NCBI RefSeq assembly: GCF_014839835.1
Contig: NC_071617.1
Span: 11,586,623 to 11,650,622 of the forward strand
Reading direction: 5' to 3'
Source of the DNA: Dryobates pubescens
Lineage: Eukaryota > Chordata > Aves > Piciformes > Picidae
DNA: 64,000 nucleotides
The number at the start of each line of letters is the position of its first letter. Position 1 is the first letter of the stretch. Under the pieces are notes generated by a model, which searched no databases, was not told where the DNA came from, and saw only the letters and a list, made by a program, of their open reading frames with translations. A program made the translations under genes and the position numbers. Shown here one piece after another: positions 38,222-48,370 of this stretch.

Positions 38222-38311
38222 GCTGCATCTGTGATGAAAATTTGGCTCCCTCTGCTGAACCAAATGAGGAGACCAGCCTTAACCGTTACCCAACTCTTCT
38301 GAGATGTTGCA
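38222..38311 (+). ncRNA. Second SNORD100-type C/D snoRNA, downstream of RPS12
   Basis: C box GTGATGA (38231-38237), D' box CTGA in CTCTGCTGAACC, a C'-like ATGAGGA, and D box CTGA (38299-38302). GCATCT before the C box can pair with AGATGT after it, extended by GC, as terminal stem. The D' guide GGCTCCCTCT is identical to that of the SNORD100 copy at 36748. Both also share CCGTTACCCAA and TCTTCTGAG before the D box. The fifth base before D' is again C opposite 18S G436. It lies about 390 bases past the RPS12 polyadenylation signal. A pyrimidine tract with ATTCAG ends at 38341, about 30 bases downstream, and could be a 3' splice site. Host transcript unknown. It may be a live paralogue or a recent relic. 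Confidence 0.75.
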
Positions 38312-38342
38312 GGAACTTCTTTTTAATGCTCTTTTTAATTCA

Positions 38343-41300
38343 GGGACACAAGATGTTCGATTTGTTTGGTTGGGTTTTTGTTTTTTTCCCCACCTCAATT
38401 CTGAAGCAAATTGTGGGTGGGATTATCTTCTTGTAAGAAGTATTGTCATGTACTTTTATGTCTGATTCTGTAAGATGCCTTAATAGTAAATAGGCCCAAG
38501 TAATTGGGATCTTGCTGCTCAAGGAGGGCAGTGTCAAACTCAAGCTTGCCTTATGTCCTTGTTTCCGTAGTATCTGGATGTTGTACAGAACTTGCGTTTT
38601 TAACATTTTCTTGCCTTTTGGAAATCAGGTGAGATTCAGGCTGGAGTTTTAAGGTAACTTTTTTTCTCTCCCAAGTTTTTTTACATCTCTGCTGAGCAGG
38701 CTCTAAGTGGCATCATAAAGAATTGTTCCATTCTGCTGATAATGGGACAAAATAATGTGGAGCTGCGCACCTGTAGATGGAAGGCAGGAATGTGTATCTT
38801 CCGTGTCCTCAGAATTTTCATAGCTGTTTGTAACCCCTTTTTTGCTACAAAAAATCATTCCCATATTATAGAGGCAGGCATTGTCTCCACATGCTAGGCT
38901 CATGCACTTTTTGAAGTTTGTGTTTTGAAAGTGTCTCTGGGTTTTGGCCCTGACACAACTTTCTAGTAGCTAGATTGGGGTCACCTAGATTTTTAAGAGG
39001 TTCCTGTAATAACATTTTCAGGAGTTCTTAATAGAGTTGCCTGTTCCAGATCTGTTTAAAAAACAAATACACCTTTGTGCTGAATATGTGTTCAATCTTG
39101 TCTGAAACTCAGTGAAGTTAAAAGTAACATTTCAGTTTATGTAGAGCTAGTGTTGCAAATAGAGGGAAGCTTACACAAATGTACAGATGCTAACATTTTC
39201 AATTTGGATATTTCTGAATATAGTTGAAATTATAAAAGTTCCCTCCTGTACATAAGAATCTTAGTTTGAGATCTTACTGAATTATTGGGGATTTCTACAC
39301 AGAATAATTTGTAAGAATGCCCTTTTTTCAACTGAGTTGAAGGATGCTTAAACTTTGGTCATTGGAGTTTGGGTAATGACTTTTGGTATCTAACTCTTGT
39401 ATACAGGAGCACACCAGAGGACACAATGTTTTTCTAATGTCACAAGCTGCATCCTTGAAGTATTTTGGATGCTAATTGTTCTTCAGAGTTAACTTCACAA
39501 AGGGAATTTGGATCCAAAACAAGCTCAGTACTTGGGTCATTGCTTCTCTATTGCTGGGGTTGAAAGTTATTTTTAATGGAACATGCTTCTGTGCTAGAAC
39601 TTTTTTTTACCTGCTAGGAGCAGTAGAGTTTTACTTCCTTATGTCTCTGGATGCAGCATAACAAATGTGCAATAGAAAGGCAAATTCTCCAGGGTAGTAA
39701 TGGATGAAGATTTATTTTTTTTTTAAATACTAAATCTTGAGACTTTCATTGTCAAGTTTGAGTTAAGTTTGCTAAGCCTGTGCCAGCAAGCAAGTTTTCC
39801 AGCTGTTTGGCTTTTTGGCTAAAAGCAGCTTTTCATTTTGTGACTAACATAAATTGAGATACACTAATTATAAAGGGAGTTTAGGCAAGTTAATCATGTA
39901 TATATATTTGCTTTCTGCATGTATATAGTTACAAGAAGTTAATTACTTAAGGTTTTAGGGCTATTTTATAAAATTTTGGTTGCTTTAGTATGGACAAACA
40001 ATAGACATTAATTTTTATTTTTAAACTGGCTTTGGCCTAAATTCAGATTAGCTTAAGGTCAACTCAACACACAAAACTGCTGGTACAACTTTCTTGTAAG
40101 CCTAATGGTTATCTTGTGATGTGAAATGTACTAAAGTTTGAGAGGATTTGCTATTCAGGGGAAATACAATCAAAGGAAGAAATGTTTGTGCCCAGGTGAA
40201 TTGTAATTGAGAGTATGGTCCAAAAGTGAAAGGAAAAGGAACTGCTGCAGAAAAGGATGAGTAAAAATAAAGTTGATAACCTGATGCTTGGTTAACCTGG
40301 CTCTTACTACTTTACCTTTCTAGAGGGTGTGGAAGGCTTTTCACCTTGTGTTGTGCATTTGATAACTGAAGTTGTTCCCCTTTGTACTTCCCTCAATATT
40401 TGTGGAGAAAGCAGATTGAAAATAGTGTGCTACACTGTGATAATCACTAAATTTTCTGTCCAAATACAACACTAGAGAAATAAGCTGCACTGTGTAAAGA
40501 AAGATGTTCTGTGAGCACTCACAACTTGTTAGATTACATACCAAATTTGGCTAGGCTAGAATAGTACAACACCAAAAGTCCAGGTAGCAGAGGAGCCTGA
40601 TTTAATGAATTTTGAGTTTGCATACTGTTACTCTGACAGAAGCAGTGAAATTCCTTATAAGTTAGTTTTGAGGGAGTTTTAATACATATATGGGGAACAT
40701 GCACACTTAATTTACTCCCTAATTTATTAAGGAGTTCTACATATTTAAAGCATGTAAGCAATTTAAGAGTCCACCATACTCCTGAGTATATTCAACTAAA
40801 TTCAACATGGTTTCACTTTAGTGTGAGAAAAATATTACACATGTGGTTTCTGTGTTTCATTTATGTAGTGGGATACTGGAATTGCTACTTCAGCAGTAGC
40901 TGGGTTATACATTTCCACTTAATTACTGTTGGGCTTCCTGTAATGCTTCATTTCCTGGAAGTGCCCTTAGAACCTATGCTCAGTGCTGAAGAACTGATTA
41001 GGATTCAGTTTATAGTTAATATATTTCAAGACTAGCCCTAATGCTTGATTTACTTTTCAAAAAGTTCCTGAGCTAAATTGCATTTAAACTTTCTGGTTCA
41101 TCTTTTGCAAATGTTATTTTATTCAAATGAGCTGAGGAGTTTTTGGTGTATGCTTCTGAGACCTCTGCTTTGTAGACAGGAGCCCCAGTGTCCACATGCC
41201 GCCTTCATAGGAACTTGTTTTGTTTTGCTGTAGAAGATACACTGTTTCCTCCAGTATTTCAGATAAGGTTTCAGAGGAGCAGACTTTGGATTACTTTAAA

Positions 41301-41383
41301 TTACAGCCATCTGTAGACAGCACCCTAAAGGTACCCATTACCTGTCCCTTGAAAGGATGTGGTTAGCTTTAAACATAGCAGAA
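38343..41383. other. Intergenic, no gene seen
   Basis: About 3 kb of AT-rich DNA without a recognised exon, repeat or snoRNA. Short open frames show no domains. Confidence 0.5.
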
Positions 41384-42105
41384 TAGAATACACCAGACCA
41401 GGTTGGAAGAGACCTTCAAGATCAAGTCCAACCTATCAACCAATCCAACCCACCTAAACAAATAAACCATGGCACCAAGCACCCTATCAAGTCTCCTCTT
41501 GAACACCTCCAATGACGGTGACTCCACCACGTCCCCAGGCAGCCCATTCCAATGGGCAATCACTCTGTATAGAACTTCTTCCTAACATGCAGCCTAAACC
41601 TCCCCTGGCACAGCCTGAGACTGTCCTCTTGTTCCGGTGCTGGCTGCCTGGGAGAAGAGACCAACATCTGTCTGTCTACAACCTCCCTTCAGGTAGTTGT
41701 AGAGAGCAATAAGGTTACCCCTGAGTCTCCTCTCCAGGCTAAGCAACCCCAGCTCCCTCAGCCTCTCCTCACCGGGCTTGTGTTCCAAACCCCTCACCAA
41801 CTTTCTTGCTCTTCTCTGGACTCACTCCAGCAAGTCAACATCCTTCTTAAACTGAGGGGCCCAGAACTGGACACAGGACTCGAGGTGCGGCCTAACCAGT
41901 GCAGTGTACAGGGGCAGAATGACCTCCCTGCTCCTGCTGGCCATGCTGTTCCTGATGCAGGTCATGATGCCATTGGCCCTCTTGGCTGCCTGGGCACACT
42001 GCAGGCTCATGTTCAGCCTACCATTGACCACTACCCCCTGGCTGCTCTCCAGCCACTCTGACCCCAGCCTGTAGCACTGCATGGGGTTGCTGTGGCCAAT
42101 GTGGA
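41384..42105 (-). mobile_element. CR1 3' region, younger subfamily, about 720 bp
   Basis: Reversed tail 'agaatagaatacaccagaccaggttggaagagacc' followed by the full CR1 C-terminal region back to 'ctgtagcactgcatggggttgctgtggcc'. Reading on the minus strand shows [34 protein letters not shown] and [20 protein letters not shown], with only a few frame breaks. Confidence 0.93.
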
Positions 42106-42892
42106 ACTGGAGACTTAGGAATTCCAGGACTGACACTGACTTTTCCTCTTGCTGATTGTACTTAATGTCCCTTGCAGGGTTTCCTCGATGTGAGACGGGG
42201 ATAATACAGAATGGTTTGCTTACTTATACGTGTTGTGTGGCTTTTGGTTGGCAGAATCAGCAGGATGAATTTTCTTTCTCTGGACTAAAATAGCAGGTTT
42301 TGGTGGTTTTGTGTGGATTGGTAGTCCTTTCCAGGCCTGGATTTCTGCTTCCTTGTGAAGTAGGAAACTAACGTGCCTTAAAGAAGTGCTGGATAGTTAT
42401 CATGAAAGTCTTAACTACAGGCTTTTAGACAGTTTTGGAAGAAAATCCTATGTGAAATTTCAAATTAATGTCCTGAGAATGGTTGCACTTGTTTTGGGCT
42501 CACCTTGTGTAATCTTGGCTAGTACTGCTTTTCTGTGTTTTCTGTTGTGCCTTGGGTAATACAAGCTTGAACATTTGGACATCACCACTGCTTCTTGCCA
42601 TCCGCTCTTTCCCATGTCATGGCCTGTTTCACTGTTTAAATTCCATGGAGTCTGAGATAATGGCAAGGGAAAAGTGTATCGTCCAGTGTTGTTTAATGTG
42701 TATTTCATGGAGGGTGTGCACTAGTCTCACATAAAAAAAAGATACATTTAGTATTAAAACACAGACTATCCATAGCATTTTCTGTGACAAATAAGCAAAA
42801 GTCCCAGTATTTCCTGACTAATACTCTTGATTCTCCAAAGCTACAGAACCTGGATATTCCAGCTCCTAGTCTGCCTCCCTTTTGTGTCTGTT
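42106..42892. other. Intergenic, no gene seen
   Basis: No repeat or exon recognised between two CR1 copies. Confidence 0.5.
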
Positions 42893-43429
42893 ACAGCAGG
42901 AGTAGGGAAGTGATTGTGCCCATATACTTGACACTGGAGAGGCTGCATCTTGAGTACTGTGGTTGGTTTTGGGCCCCTCACTGCAAGAAGTATGTGGAGG
43001 TGCTGGAGCATATCCAGACATGGGCAACAAAGTGCAAGGGTCTAGAAAGCAAGTCTTAAGAGTGTGGCTGAGGAAATTTGGGTTGTTTAGTTTTCAGAAA
43101 GAGGAGGCTGAGGGAAGACCTTATTCTCTACAAGCACCTGAAAGAAGGTTTTAGTATGTGGGAGTGTGTGTGTCAGTCTCCTCCCTAGTGTCAGGTGATA
43201 GAACAAGATGAAATGGCCTCAGATTGTGCCAGCAGAGGTTTAGATTGCATATCGAGAAAAATTTTGTTGTGGAAAGTGGTCAGACATTGGAACATGTTGC
43301 CCAGAGAGGTGGTGGTTACTGTCTCTGGAGGTGTTCATGAAACTAGTGAACATGGCCATAGTGGTCTCTAGGTTGATGGTTGGACTCAATCTATCTTTTC
43401 CAAATGAAACAATTCTGTGATTCTGCTGA
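42893..43429 (+). mobile_element. CR1 3' region, old and diverged
   Basis: 'gcaggagtagggaagtgattgtgccc', 'cttgagtactgtggttggttttgggcccctcac', 'gttgcccagagaggtggtgg', ending 'caattctgtgattctg'. Compared with siblings it has many substitutions and small gaps, so it is among the older copies. Confidence 0.87.
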
Positions 43430-45194
43430 CGCTGGTACAAAGGATGATCCTTAGAACATGTTCCCTTTCCTGGAGACCTCACAAAGGCCTCTGATCCAGT
43501 GATGTGAAAAAGGAACTTTGAATACACTCCTGTTTATCAGCATTGTCTGCCTTTGAGGATAATATGTTTGGAATGTGAAGCCTTAATATGAATATTTTTT
43601 GGGCGTTGAACCAGATACTGGATGTTGGCTGAACACAGTTGTGGTTTGATCTATATAGCCTGAAGGAAAGTGAAAGCAATAGCAAATTATTTTCTCAGTC
43701 ACTTTAGATAGTTAAGAAAATGGGATTTATTTATTTTTTTCAGGCATTACTAGGCAAGCAAATGTTTATTTTGTGGCTTTTTAACAGATAAAGTGGTCAG
43801 CATAATAATTGTGTACACATTCTTAATTTTCTTACTCGTTGGCATTTTTCAGTTGAAGTCCACCTACAGAAAAAGCCATGAATCCTCATTAACTGCATCA
43901 TGTAGCTGACCTGATAGTGTCCTCTATGGAAGGAAGCCACTGTATGGATGCCTGAATTTTTAGCTGTTGACAACTGTGCTTCCACCTTTTAATTCCAAAA
44001 GTGTTTCAGTCCTGTTATATTGTAGGAACTTATGAACTAGTGGAAATTGATTCGAAAATCACTTTTACTTAGAGGAGCCATTTTGTTACCTTGAAGTAGA
44101 CCTCTAGCTCAGAGTCAGGAATCTGTTTATGACTGGAGCTAGTGTCTAAGGTATTTTAGTCTCCTTGAAAGCACAATGGTAGAGTTTGTATGTTAGTACT
44201 CTGCAAAAATACCAATGCATAAACAGTCAGATATTCTTTTCTAAAAGCAATGAAATAATAGGCATTTAGGTCACTGCCTGGCATGCCAAGTTCCTGCCCT
44301 GTAAAATTTTACAATAAAGTTATGAAACTAAAATGTATTTTATGCTGACATGGAGAAAAATGTTTATTAAAGCAAATTTCCTGTTTCCATACTCCAAACA
44401 TTTGTAATTTCAGTATGTTTAGGTGTGTTTTTGTTCTTTTTTACTTTTCCCTCCAAATGGTTCTAAGACTTTTTCCAGTGAAAGAGTTCAAATCCCTGTT
44501 TAAATAAGCTTTGCATTTTGAGGACACAAAATAGCCATGCCCCTTAAATAACCTTTTGTATTGATTGCATTGCTAGCAGGCAGTGTGTTGGATAACATAA
44601 TGCAGATGCTTAGGACAGGTTTAGGAAGGCAAATGGTGGGGGGACACACTTAGACCTAAAAAACCCAACCAACTCTCCAGGAAAAGAAACCCAGCAGTAT
44701 TTCTAGTTGTTAGAGTGTTTAAAGGAATGGAGGTCATGGTCTGTAGAAACCATCCACACAAAAAAATGAAACACCCACAAATATCCATATATATAAAAGT
44801 GTTTGTATGTCAATATAAGCTATGGTATATATTTGCTTTTCCATCCATTTATTTGAATGGACAATATTCAAGTAACACCTTTCAGCTTTGCTTTATTCAG
44901 GGAAGCAAAATACAATGTTTGTCAGCACATCTACAGAAAATGCCTTTATGTGTATAATTTAGCGAGCTACTGTATTTTTAAAGACCTATAAATCCAATTA
45001 CTGTTTCTGCAGAAACTGACTTTCACCTTTCCATTCCTTCAATGCTTACGTTTTACATCCAGATCAAATTCTCAGTTGGTTCTGAATTTTTCCCTCATGG
45101 CTGTCTAACAATCTGCTTTAAACTGAGCATGGCAGCTTTAAAATTTCCTTTAAGACTAGATCCTTTGCTAATCAGTGTCAACAGCATCATCATT
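43430..45194. other. Intergenic; one mRNA-like minus-strand stretch
   Basis: Mostly featureless. At 43726-44000 the minus strand carries a 62-codon open frame, AATAAA (43765-43770) and, 24 bases further, an A-rich tract (43726-43740), which together look like an mRNA 3' end or retrocopy. I cannot name a source gene. Confidence 0.4.
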
Positions 45195-45410
45195 AGGCTC
45201 GAGGTGAGGAGAAAGTTCTTCACAGAGTTATTGGCTATTGGAATGGGCTGCCCAGGGAGGTGGTGGGGTCACCATCCCTAAAGGTGTTCAAAAAAGGATT
45301 GGACATGGCACTTGAAGCCATGGTTTAGTTAGTCATGAGATCATGTTGGGTGATAGGTTGGACTTGATCTCTGAGGTCTTTTCCAACCTTACTGATTCTA
45401 TGATCATTCT
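45195..45410 (+). mobile_element. Short CR1 3' end
   Basis: 'ggctcgaggtgaggagaaagttcttcacagag', 'ggtggggtcaccatccctaaagg', ending 'cttttccaaccttactgattctatgatcattctg'. 5'-truncated, same cohort as the copy in the vanin exon at 2661. Confidence 0.9.
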
Positions 45411-46689
45411 GTCTGACCCCTAAGCCTGTTTACATACCTTCTTCAAATGAAAGTTAATTGGAATACATGTGTCTCCTGTTGCAGTTGTACAAAAACATGC
45501 TTAAAAATGCTGTTTGGGTATAAGCTATGAGTGATTTTTTGCATATATTCAGGAAACAGGGTGTTAGGAGGGGGAGCTTTTAGCCAGGTGGCCTACAGTC
45601 AAGAAGCAATGGTGGAATTGCAGTGCCTTTTGTTGAGCTGCCTCTGTTATGATCAAATCCATCATTACTGACAGTGGTAGTATCATTGTGAATACCGAAT
45701 AGTTAGCTATCCCTTCTCATAAGATCTGTGTTGTTGAGAACATCACTTATTTTCTGTGGCCAGAAATTGTTTCTTGTAGAGGATCCATCTCAAATACTAT
45801 TTTTAAGCTTCAGTTAAAGCAGTGTAACTATTTCTGAGACTCTTTGAGTATAAGGCATTCAATAGTTTATTTGCTACTTAAAAAAAACAAGAAGAATTCA
45901 GCTAAATTACTAAAATATTTTCATTGGGAAGTTCAAGTGTTTGTATTCATGGTCTTGATAGGTAATAGGAAAGCAGGGAGAGAGAAGGATCACTTTGAGA
46001 TTATGGGTGAAAGGGAAGGATTGCATGCAGAATGGAAAAGGCAGACTGGCTGACAACAGTAGGTGGAAGATGAGCAGGAAAAGCAAGAGGCAGAGTCAGA
46101 CAGGAGAATCTGGTACTGAGCCTCAAGAAGTCTGTTTCACCATTGATTTCTTGTCAATAATCGTCCAGGAAATGCATGACAAAGTATGTCTTTCATTGTC
46201 CCGGTTTGAGCTGGAACAATCTCTTTTGTGATTCTACTTTACAGCTCAGTCTCAAAGTAACTGTTATCTGAAATTAACAATGTTTTTGCAGGCTGTCTGC
46301 TTCTGATAGTGATAATACTCAGCATTCATAGTTAGTGCCAAACATTAGTATGCAGACCAAAGTCACTGCTAAAACTTGTGTATCATACTGGGAATGCAGA
46401 AAGTAAAAGATGACACCTGCAGGGAGGAGTGGACAGGGCAATTGACCCTAAACTAACCAACAAGGAATTCCATTCTATATATATCAAATTTGGTATAAAA
46501 TTGAGGGATCATAAAGGTCAATCTTTCTTCAGTGTCTGGTGTATGAGGCGGCCTGTGTTGATTCTGCATTTGATTCTGATACATGACTTCCTGAATACTC
46601 TTCAGAGTTCAGTTGCCATCTGCTGCTGAGTCCACTGTGGGACTTTTTTCCAGTGCCCATCCACAATATCATGGCAATGGTGTTGTAAT
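45411..46689. other. Intergenic, no gene seen
   Basis: No exon, RNA gene or repeat recognised. Confidence 0.5.
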
Positions 46690-46880
46690 TGCTGTAAGAA
46701 GGTTTGGGTTCAATATTGGTTTTGTTTATACTTATATTTTATGTTATTGCATTAGTTAAGTAAGTTTTAGCTTTCCAACCCATAAGTCTCTCTCCCTTTT
46801 TCCCTTTGGGAAGGGGTAGGGGTTAAGAGGGCGTGTCTTGTCACTCATTCAGTAGCTGGCCCAGCCGTAATCTGTGACAC
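46690..46880 (+). mobile_element. LTR 3' fragment, avian ERVL-like (fossil)
   Basis: 'ctctccctttttccctttgggaaggggtaggggttaagagg' followed by 'cactcattcagtagctgg' and an end in 'tctgtgaca' resembles the 3' part of a common avian ERVL-type LTR. The 5' part is not recognisable. Family call is from memory of related LTRs, so only moderate. Confidence 0.5.
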
Positions 46881-47580
46881 AATTGTCATCTAGCGCGGGT
46901 CACGTGGGAGGATGGCTGTCAAGGAACAGAAGTCAGTGGAAGAGCAAAGTTGGATGTACCCACACACATGTATGACATTTTAAAGGCAGATTTAAAAGTT
47001 CAGGATAATGTCAGGGGGGAAAATGATGCATGTGTTACACTGTTCAAGCCTCTTAGCATGTCAACGTGGAGTTGTATGCTGCTGTTTCTACAGCTGTCTT
47101 ATGTGAAGGTAAAGCAGACCAGCAGACCCTAAAAATGTGCCAGGGCTCTACTGTGAAGAAGCCTGTTGTGTGTATAGAGAAACCCCAGAATGACATAAAT
47201 ATGGTTTTGTGGTTAGACATGGTGATGTTGGTTTGCCTTTGCCGCCGAGTTCCCATGCAGAGTTTGAGAAGTAACTTGAAATTTTCATGGTATGTTGCTG
47301 ATGGTATGTTTTAGTTTTCTGGGTGCACCAACTTGCCTGTGAGCTTTTTCTGCAAGTACATCAAACACTCATGGCTATTGGCATTTTGGTTTAAGCATAG
47401 AAAGCAATGAAGTGCTTTTCTTGGTTTGTTTGGGCTTGTTCCCACCATCCCCCTGAATAACAAGTTTACAGGAGTCTCAGACTGGCTAGTCTATGCGTAT
47501 GGGTGCATGTAGTTTGGATTAGGAGGGGGAAATAATCCCCCTTGTAAACAAAGACAAATCTGTTTCTGCTTGTCAAGCAT
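46881..47580. other. Intergenic, no gene seen
   Basis: No exon or repeat recognised. Short opposing open frames at 47053-47314 are not gene-like. Confidence 0.5.
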
Positions 47581-47672
47581 GGTTTAGCGGTGGATGCAGA
47601 GGTGCTGGGTTAACGGCTGGGCCTGAAGATCTTAAAGGGCCTTTTCTGCCCTAAATTATTCTGTGATTCTGA
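47581..47672 (+). mobile_element. Old CR1 3' tip
   Basis: 'gctgggcctgaagatcttaaagggccttttctgccctaaattattctgtgattctg' is a diverged CR1 terminus. A younger CR1 starts immediately after it. Confidence 0.75.
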
Positions 47673-47675
47673 TCA

Positions 47676-48020
47676 GATTCTGAAGGGAGGTTGTAGACAG
47701 ACGGATGTTGGTCTCTTCTCCCAGGCAAGCAGTACCAGAACAAGAGGACACAGTCTCAGGCTGCGCCAGGGGAGATACAGGCTGGATGTTAGAAAAAAGT
47801 TCTATACAGAAAGAGTGATTGCACATTGGAATGGGCTGCCTGGGGAGGTGGTGGAGTCGCCATCACTGGAGGTTTTTAGGAGAAGACTTGACAGGGTGCT
47901 TGGTGCTGTGGGTTAGTTGATTGGGCGGAGTTGGATTGGTTGATGGGTTGGACGCGATGATCTTGAAGGTCTCTTCCAACCTGGTTTATTCTATGTATTC
48001 TATGTATTCTATGTATTCTA
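47676..48020 (+). mobile_element. Young CR1 3' end with (TATTCTATG)n tail
   Basis: Nearly identical to the copy at 1633 over its whole length ('agacggatgttggtctcttctcccaggc', 'ggactcgccatcactggagg'-like block, 'gatgggttggacgcgatgatcttgaaggtctcttccaacctgg'). It ends with four TATTCTATG units. It sits directly next to an older CR1 tip and against a CpG island. Confidence 0.92.
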
Positions 48021-48029
48021 GTGCACCCA

Positions 48030-48370
48030 TGCTGGTGTGTGTCTGGCGAGCGGACGTGTTGGGGCTGCATGCAGCGCGCCCTGTGCGTCTCGCACGCAGA
48101 AGCGGTTTCATGGCTTTAGCGGGCCAGTGGCTCTCCACCAGCCGCAACGCTGCTGGGACGGATCCGAGTCCGTGGCTCCAGGGCTGCTGTCGCTGCCAGC
48201 CGTAGTCGGCCGGGCCCTGCCGGCGGCGCTTCCCCGTGGCAACAGGAGATGGCGCCCGCGCTACAGCTAGAGTGCCGCGGCCAAGAGAAGGGAGCAGGCC
48301 CCTGAGCTACCAGCCTGCCCTAGCCTGGAGTTATAGGAGCAGGTGTTGCGGCGATCCCAGCAAGCTGGCG
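48030..48370. promoter_or_regulatory. Orphan CpG island
   Basis: About 340 bases with dense CpG ('gcgagcggacgtg', 'gcagcgcgccctgtgcgtctcgcacgc', 'gccggcggcgcttccccg', 'gatggcgcccgcgc'), against AT-rich DNA on the right and a CR1 on the left. No known coding exon is visible on either strand. GATGGCGCC resembles a YY1-type core motif. In amniotes the next gene beyond RPS12 is EYA4, so an upstream EYA4 promoter or a lncRNA promoter is possible but unproven. Confidence 0.55.
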
